Positions 58,354 through 64,000 of a stretch of 64,000 nt of DNA are shown piece by piece (position 1 is the stretch's first letter; the number at the start of each line of letters is the position of its first letter). The stretch spans positions 248,001-312,000 of the forward strand of contig JAEUVU010000013.1 in NCBI GenBank assembly GCA_016786725.1, written 5' to 3'. The position numbers and the translations under genes are program-made. Source of the stretch: Ferruginibacter sp. GTDB taxonomy: Bacteria > Bacteroidota > Bacteroidia > Chitinophagales > Chitinophagaceae. The notes below the pieces were generated by a model that searched no databases, was not told the DNA's origin, and saw nothing but the letters and a program-made list of their open reading frames with translations.

Positions 58354-59187
58354 ATGAATAATTTAAAAGATATTGCAACACAAATACGAAGGGATATTGT
58401 AAGAATGGTACATGCTGTACAAAGCGGCCACCCGGGCGGCTCCCTGGGTTGTACCGAGTATTTTACAGCGCTTTATTTTGAGGTGATGAAGCATAACCCC
58501 AAATTCAACATGGATGGTGTGGGTGAAGATGTATTTTTTTTAAGCAACGGCCATATTTCGCCTGTGTTTTACAGCTCACTGGCCCGCAGTGGATATTTTC
58601 CGGTTGACGAGTTAAGTACTTTCAGAAAAATAAACAGCCGGTTGCAGGGGCACCCTACAACCCATGAGCATTTACCAGGCGTACGAATGGCCAGCGGATC
58701 ACTTGGGCAGGGTATGAGTGTGGCTGCAGGTGCAGCCCTGGCCAAAAAACTGAACAACGACAGCAGTATTGTGTATTCACTGCATGGCGATGGCGAACTG
58801 GATGAAGGACAGAACTGGGAAGCGATTATGTTTGCAGCGCATAAAAAAGTAGATAACCTTATTGCTACCATTGACTGTAATGGCCAACAGATTGACGGAT
58901 CCACCAGTTCAGTGATGAACCTGGGCAATTTAAGGGCAAAATTTGAAGCCTTTGACTGGCAGGTGCTGGAAATGGATGGCAACGATATGGATGCAGTGGT
59001 TGCAGGCCTCAACAATGCCAAAACATTTGTTGGCAAGGGTAAACCCATTGTTATTTTAATGAAAACAGAAATGGGTAAGGGTATAGATTTTATGGAAGGC
59101 ACCCACGAATGGCATGGCATAGCCCCCAATGATGAGCAACTGCAAAAAGCACTGGCACAATTACCAGAAACACTCGGCGATTACTAA
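58354..59187 (+). CDS. Transketolase, N-terminal (ThDP pyrophosphate) half
   Basis: 277 residues, covering only the N-terminal half of a transketolase. HAVQSGHPGGSLGCTEYFTALYFEVMKHNP and the ThDP motif HGDGELDEGQNWEAIMFAAHKKVDNLIATIDCNGQQ (about 143-178) are typical, and the end is at GIAPNDEQLQKALAQL. In split transketolases a second gene encodes the C-terminal half; here the next gene is an MBL hydrolase, so the partner must be elsewhere. It acts in the pentose phosphate pathway. Confidence 0.93.
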   Translation: MNNLKDIATQIRRDIVRMVHAVQSGHPGGSLGCTEYFTALYFEVMKHNPKFNMDGVGEDVFFLSNGHISPVFYSSLARSGYFPVDELSTFRKINSRLQGHPTTHEHLPGVRMASGSLGQGMSVAAGAALAKKLNNDSSIVYSLHGDGELDEGQNWEAIMFAAHKKVDNLIATIDCNGQQIDGSTSSVMNLGNLRAKFEAFDWQVLEMDGNDMDAVVAGLNNAKTFVGKGKPIVILMKTEMGKGIDFMEGTHEWHGIAPNDEQLQKALAQLPETLGDY

Positions 59188-59223
59188 ATAAAAATCTCTG
59201 TAATTCAGCAGAGTTCAAATTCC

Positions 59224-59239
59224 TCCGCCAGCTGGCGGA
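59224..59239. repeat. Perfect 16-base palindrome
   Basis: TCCGCCAGCTGGCGGA, just before the MBL gene at 59251. Intergenic palindromes of this kind recur in Bacteroidetes genomes. Confidence 0.7.
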
Positions 59240-59250
59240 TTAGGGAGCAA

Positions 59251-59994
59251 ATGAAAATAATTCCGTTAAGCGAAGGCTCATTTACTATTGATCAAACTAA
59301 AGTTTTTGTACCCTTTGATACTGATAAAGACGATCTGCAAAAACGCCCCATTGGTAGTTTGCTGGTGGAGATACAGCCTTTTGTTGTTGTTACTTCAAAA
59401 GATATTATTTTACTGGATACAGGCCTTGGCTTCTCCAACCCGGATGGCACATTACAGATACACCAGAATTTACTAAACAATGGTATTGGCCCGCTGGAAG
59501 TTACCAAAGTGTTGCTCAGCCATTTGCATAAAGACCATAGCGGGGGGGTAAGCAAGGAAGACAAAATACTGAACCAGAAATTCATGAGCTTTCCCAATGC
59601 CGAGTATTATGTAAACAAGGATGAATTTGATTTTGCCATCAAAAAAGGCAAACCCTCTTACACCCCAACCGAATTTGAAATATTGGGGCAAACCGACCAG
59701 GTTGTTTTTACGCAAGGCGATGGAATGATCAGTGATTATATTAAGTATGAGGTAACCGGTGCTCATTGCCCTTTTCACCAGGTGTTTTGGATAGAGGAAG
59801 ATGGGCAGAAAATATTTTTTGGTGCCGATGTGGCACCGCAATTACAGCAAATGAAGAACAAGTTTATTGCCAAGTACGATTTTGATGCCCGTAAATGCAT
59901 GGAACTGCGCCAGCAATGGTGGGAGCAGGGAGAAAAGGAAAAATGGAATTTCTTATTTTATCATGATATAAAGACACCGGTGTTTACTTTTTAA
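59251..59994 (+). CDS. MBL-fold metallo-hydrolase
   Basis: 247 residues with the metallo-beta-lactamase fold. The metal motif is LSHLHKDHSGG (HxHxDH, about 89-99); other ligands are in GAHCPFHQVFWIE (about 170) and FFGADVAPQ (about 190), and the C-terminal His is in FLFYHDIKTPVF. The first strand, LLDTGLGFSN, is typical of the quorum-quenching-lactonase-like branch, but substrate cannot be assigned. It has a good Shine-Dalgarno (GGGAG). Palindromes lie on both sides. Confidence 0.88.
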   Translation: MKIIPLSEGSFTIDQTKVFVPFDTDKDDLQKRPIGSLLVEIQPFVVVTSKDIILLDTGLGFSNPDGTLQIHQNLLNNGIGPLEVTKVLLSHLHKDHSGGVSKEDKILNQKFMSFPNAEYYVNKDEFDFAIKKGKPSYTPTEFEILGQTDQVVFTQGDGMISDYIKYEVTGAHCPFHQVFWIEEDGQKIFFGADVAPQLQQMKNKFIAKYDFDARKCMELRQQWWEQGEKEKWNFLFYHDIKTPVFTF

Positions 59995-60008
59995 GTTTTT
60001 CACGCAAA

Positions 60009-60028
60009 CCTGCCTGCCGGTAGGCAGG
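60009..60028. repeat. Near-perfect 20-base palindrome
   Basis: CCTGCCTGCC followed by GGTAGGCAGG, inverted with one mismatch, 14 bases after the MBL stop. A second palindrome after the one at 59224. Confidence 0.65.
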
Positions 60029-60044
60029 GGCGCAAAGTTTAAAT

Positions 60045-60075
60045 AAAAAGCCGCAAATTTAATTTGCGGCTTTTT
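60045..60075. terminator. Bidirectional terminator between the MBL gene and atpH
   Basis: AAAAAGCCGCAAATT (60045-60059) and AATTTGCGGCTTTTT (60061-60075) form a 15-base perfect stem with A and T runs on either side. It ends both the MBL gene and the atp operon. Confidence 0.92.
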
Positions 60076-60100
60076 ATTTATTATAATTCGTTTTTAAATT

Positions 60101-60667
60101 TTATCTTATCCTGTGCAGGTAATCATTATTCATAAACTGCTTATGAATGTCTTTCAGATCCCTTAAAATGCTGGCATCAACTAATTGGCCATTTGTTTCC
60201 AATAAAAAACCGCCAATCAGTTCGTTATCAACTGCTGTTTCCACTTCAAATGTTTGCCCGTTTTTGGCTGTTGATTTTACATTGGCCATAATAGCATTCA
60301 GCATATCATCGGTAATAGGATCGGCAGTGGTAATTTTTACTTTATGAATATTACGCAGTGCATTGAACTGGTCAATATAAGTAGTTGCAATTTCGGGCAG
60401 GTTTGTTTCTCTTGCTTTGTTTACCAGTAATTGTATAAAGGCAGTAGTTAATGTACTTACTCTTCCGGTGGTTACAGAATCAATGATTTTTCCTTTGGCG
60501 GAAGGTTTAATGATGGGGCTACGCAACATGTTCACAAAATCACGGTTGCTTTTGCAGATGCTGTTTAACCATTTCATATCAGCATATACGGCATCTACCT
60601 GGTTTTGTTCTGTTGCCAGATCGAGTAAACTTTTTGCGTAACGGCCTGCTAAACGTGGATTATTCAT
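60101..60667 (-). CDS. atpH: ATP synthase delta subunit
   Basis: Stator protein joining F1 to the b subunits; 188 residues. NNPRLAGRYAKSLLDLATEQNQ at the start and GGFLLETNGQLVDASILRDLKDIHKQF at the end are typical of the delta/OSCP family. It is last in an atpBEFH operon; alpha, gamma, beta and epsilon genes do not follow, since a terminator and an opposing gene come next. Confidence 0.94.
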   Translation of the reverse strand: MNNPRLAGRYAKSLLDLATEQNQVDAVYADMKWLNSICKSNRDFVNMLRSPIIKPSAKGKIIDSVTTGRVSTLTTAFIQLLVNKARETNLPEIATTYIDQFNALRNIHKVKITTADPITDDMLNAIMANVKSTAKNGQTFEVETAVDNELIGGFLLETNGQLVDASILRDLKDIHKQFMNNDYLHRIR

Positions 60668-60670
60668 AAA

Positions 60671-60738
60671 TTATGAGTTATGAACTATGAGTTATGAATG
60701 GAGCCCATTCCTAATTCCTAATTCTTAATTTTTAATTA
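60671..60738. repeat. Two heptamer arrays between atpF and atpH
   Basis: TTATGAG-type units occupy 60671-60698 (TTATGAG, TTATGAA, CTATGAG, TTATGAA). A second array at 60704-60738 has five units of the CTAATTC/TTAATTT kind and runs into the atpF stop codon. A five-base spacer lies between the arrays, both in strict 7-base register. Confidence 0.9.
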
Positions 60739-61226
60739 AGCTTTACTTCCGCAGCCAGGGTTTTAATATAATTCTCCTGCTCTGCTTTGTTGCTTAATTC
60801 TTTACGCAATACTTTTTCACTCACTTCCAGCACCAAGCTGCCAACCTGGTTTTTAATTTCAGTCAGTGCAGCCATTTTCTGGTTGTGAATAGATGCATTG
60901 GCATCAGCAATGATCTTTGCAGCCTGTGTTTTAGCTTCTTCTTTGGCATCGTTGATCATTTTATCCTTTGTTTCTTTTGCTTCTTTAAGCATGGTGGCTC
61001 TTTCTTCACGTGCCTGTGCAAGAATGGCTTCATTGTCATTCTTCATTTGCGCCATTTCAAGCTTTATCTTTTCGGCAGTAGCCAAAGAATCAGCAATGTT
61101 CTTTTCCCTCGTTTGCAAACCGCCGATGATGGCTGGCCATGCAAATTTTTTCAATAAGAAGAACACGATAAGGAAAGCTAAAAGCGTCCAGAGAATAAGG
61201 CCCAGGGCCGGTGTTAATAATTGCAT
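60732..61226 (-). CDS. atpF: ATP synthase b subunit
   Basis: Peripheral stalk of the F0 sector; 164 residues. One N-terminal membrane helix (about 8-27, LILWTLLAFLIVFFLLKKFAW), then a long charged coiled coil to the end. The heptamer array downstream overlaps its last codon. Confidence 0.95.
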   Translation of the reverse strand: MQLLTPALGLILWTLLAFLIVFFLLKKFAWPAIIGGLQTREKNIADSLATAEKIKLEMAQMKNDNEAILAQAREERATMLKEAKETKDKMINDAKEEAKTQAAKIIADANASIHNQKMAALTEIKNQVGSLVLEVSEKVLRKELSNKAEQENYIKTLAAEVKLN

Positions 61227-61309
61227 TTTATAGTATTTATAAAATAAAAAATTCTGAAAAGAAAAATTACTGCATCCTCCGTCCTGTACTTTGGATGCAG
61301 TAAAGGTTT

Positions 61310-62748
<1,439 letters not shown>

Positions 62749-62768
62749 AGTATTCCTGTAATTTGGCG

Positions 62769-62776
62769 CAAAGATA
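62769..62776 (-). promoter_or_regulatory. Candidate -7 box of the atp operon
   Basis: Minus-strand TATCTTTG, a full TAnnTTTG match, about 21 bases before the atpB ATG at 62748. Confidence 0.6.
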
Positions 62777-62815
62777 AGGATGGAGGGGGGAAATTAAAAA
62801 TTGATGGGGAAGAAT

Positions 62816-63313
62816 TTAGGAAATATTGTCCTTGTCCATATCTTCTCTAAGTTTTTTGATTTTTTCAAGCTCGATTACATCTATCTGGTCTTTTGGGCGG
62901 TTTACTGCCTTTTTATTTGCAATGAGCTGATTTATATGAAGAAATGGCACTTTTACCCCCTCAAAATCGCCAATTGTTGCAATCGCTAAAGATTGTTCAA
63001 AAGTAAAATCTTCTAATCCGATCATACTAATCAGTATATCAAGCCGTAAACCGTTGTTTAGCGTAAAATCGCTCCAGCCGGGAACGAATTGCATCCTGTG
63101 CATCATATAGTAATCACCCATTTCGGCTTCTTTAAAAGCCAATCGTAAATTATTTCTGTTTTCAAGTGTATCCTCTATCCAGATATCCATATCTCCGGTA
63201 AAACGCTGATAACCATGAATATTTGTGGCAAAACCACCTACTGTAATATATCTTACATGATAAGTGTTGAGACATTTCCAAAATTTTAATATTTCAGCAT
63301 CAAAAATATCCAT
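62816..63313 (-). CDS. Nucleotidyltransferase-fold protein (MNT-like)
   Basis: 165 residues. The N-terminal YITVGGFATNIHGYQRFTGDMDIWIE carries the GG...TxDxD pattern of minimal nucleotidyltransferases, with a further Asp in RLDILISMIGL. Such proteins occur as antitoxins or toxin-like AMP/nucleotide transferases in MNT/HEPN and AbiE systems. A 69-residue helical protein gene sits 17 bases upstream on the same strand, forming a two-gene unit. Whether it is a toxin-antitoxin pair is inference. Confidence 0.82.
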   Translation of the reverse strand: MDIFDAEILKFWKCLNTYHVRYITVGGFATNIHGYQRFTGDMDIWIEDTLENRNNLRLAFKEAEMGDYYMMHRMQFVPGWSDFTLNNGLRLDILISMIGLEDFTFEQSLAIATIGDFEGVKVPFLHINQLIANKKAVNRPKDQIDVIELEKIKKLREDMDKDNIS

Positions 63314-63330
63314 GATGGAAAATGAAACTA

Positions 63331-63540
63331 TCAGAACGATTTATAAGGCTTATGTATAAAAGTACCTTTTTTTAATGTTTGTTGTATTTTGTATAAAGAT
63401 GTAGCAAACAAAAACCTTTCCATGTGAGTTCTTTTCAAAGCATCTTTTAATAATGTCAAATCTTCCTTTTCATATGCAGCTTGTGCTTCAGAAACCGAAC
63501 TCTCTTTTGTTTTTTCGATATGATAAATGTCAGAAGGCAT
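63331..63540 (-). CDS. Small helical partner of the nucleotidyltransferase
   Basis: 69 residues, MPSDIYHIEKTKESSVSEAQ followed by a helical core (KEDLTLLKDALKRTHMERFLFATSLYKIQQTL) and a basic end. No family is recognised with confidence. Similar short proteins are often found next to MNT-fold genes in Bacteroidetes, from memory. It opens the two-gene unit and has no signal or membrane segment. Confidence 0.68.
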   Translation of the reverse strand: MPSDIYHIEKTKESSVSEAQAAYEKEDLTLLKDALKRTHMERFLFATSLYKIQQTLKKGTFIHKPYKSF

Positions 63541-63559
63541 GCTGCAATTTACAATTTTT

Positions 63560-64000
63560 TTAAATCATGCTCCTTTGCTTTTCAAACTGCATCTTGTGCA
63601 ACTGGTAATAAAATCCCTGTTTTGCCAGTAATTCATCATGGCTGCCTATTTCTTTTATTTCGCCCTTATCCAGTACCATAATTTTATTGGCTTTACGGAT
63701 AGTAGAAAGACGATGAGCAATAACGATAGAAGTACGGTTTGCGATCAATTTGTTGATGGCATGTTGTATCAATGCCTCGCTTTCGGTATCAACTGATGAA
63801 GTGGCTTCATCCAGTATTAAAATTGCAGGATCATACAACAACGCTCTTACAAAAGACAATAACTGCCGCTGTCCCAGCGATAGCGTAGCGCCTCTTTCCA
63901 TTACATTATAATCATATCCACCGGGCAACTGTAAAATAAAATCATGTACGCCGATCATTTTTGCAGCCTGTACCACATCCTCCTCTTTTATATCGGCATT
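63560..64000 (-). CDS. ABC exporter ATP-binding end (5' end cut by window)
   Basis: The frame is open to base 64000, so the beginning of the gene is beyond the window; 146 codons are visible. The signature LSLGQRQLLSFVRALLYDPAILILDEATSSVD gives the ABC signature and Walker B, and SIVIAHRLSTIRKANKIMVLDKGEI gives the H loop. The last residues LHKMQFEKQRSMI end the nucleotide-binding domain. This is the C-terminal part of an MsbA/multidrug-type half exporter. Substrate unknown. Confidence 0.92.
   Translation of the reverse strand, partial: NADIKEEDVVQAAKMIGVHDFILQLPGGYDYNVMERGATLSLGQRQLLSFVRALLYDPAILILDEATSSVDTESEALIQHAINKLIANRTSIVIAHRLSTIRKANKIMVLDKGEIKEIGSHDELLAKQGFYYQLHKMQFEKQRSMI

Noticed and set aside
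60671..60738. CRISPR-like array
   Set aside because: The units are 7 bases with no spacers of 26-40 bases and no cas genes nearby; it is a short tandem array.

Overview
The window looks like the chromosome of a member of the Bacteroidota, most likely a Chitinophagaceae-type gliding or soil/freshwater bacterium. Support: the gliding genes gldE and gldD, the ftsX/DUF3098/uppP block, a fused BatB-BatC protein, the long (about 650 residue) IspG, a Tes/MJ0619-type radical SAM protein, Bacteroidetes-style AtpB with a signal peptide, and promoters matching the Bacteroidetes -7 box TAnnTTTG. No phage, insertion sequence, integrase or CRISPR array is visible. Most of the window is core genome on alternating strands, with two truncated genes at the ends (a helix-hairpin-helix protein at the left, an ABC exporter at the right).

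Layout. 1-4.6 kb: helix-hairpin-helix protein, acyl-CoA dehydrogenase, small acidic helical protein, RelA/SpoT. 4.7-9.4 kb: tRNA-Leu(UAG), trigger factor, RNase G, a 29-residue AURKAIP1/COX24-type ribosomal peptide, TPR protein, HU. 9.5-13.2 kb: mutY, ssb, gldE, gldD. 13.2-17.7 kb: membrane proteins, DUF3109, a class D beta-lactamase lipoprotein, BatB-BatC. 17.8-25.7 kb: ispG, nadB, an LpxL-type acyltransferase, an ArsR regulator next to an MBL-rhodanese sulfur protein, tsaB and a 3HCDH-like protein. 25.7-32.6 kb: ridA, a hydroxyacid dehydrogenase, greA, a HIT protein, a two-component system, ruvC, a flippase-like protein, DUF3108. 32.7-40.7 kb: MBL hydrolase, UMF1-type transporter, lipoprotein, uppP, DUF3098, ftsX, leuS. 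40.7-44.9 kb: a cluster of short palindromes, then an ECF42-type sigma factor operon with a YciI protein and a SnoaL-like lipoprotein, an M23 peptidase and an unknown secreted protein. 45-47.4 kb: a three-gene operon of a divergent Lgt paralog, a Tes-like radical SAM enzyme and a small membrane protein. 47.5-64 kb: dxs, two tandem L,D-transpeptidase-like proteins, pirin, scpA, mscL, a DMT transporter, an intracellular trypsin-like protease, a sterol-desaturase-family protein, frr, a WecA/MraY-type transferase, the N-terminal half of transketolase, an MBL hydrolase, atpBEFH, a nucleotidyltransferase pair and the ABC exporter.

The most unusual signal is not a gene. At least six places carry short arrays with an exact 7-base period (an eighth-base version lies at 4793-4867). 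Each locus has its own unit, such as TTTTTAC, GTGAGTT, AGTCAAA or TTATGAG. They sit in signal-peptide codons, at a domain-fusion junction, in a promoter, and between ATP synthase genes, and several form two facing arms that could fold into hairpins. They resemble the heptanucleotide STRR repeats of cyanobacteria. The other leading candidates are the Tes-like/Lgt-like operon (possible membrane-lipid or lipoprotein-lipid remodelling), the ECF42 operon with a candidate ECF promoter, and a row of five 5-3-5 palindromes at 40688-40852.

All calls come from reading the sequence and translated proteins by eye; no database search or alignment was run.
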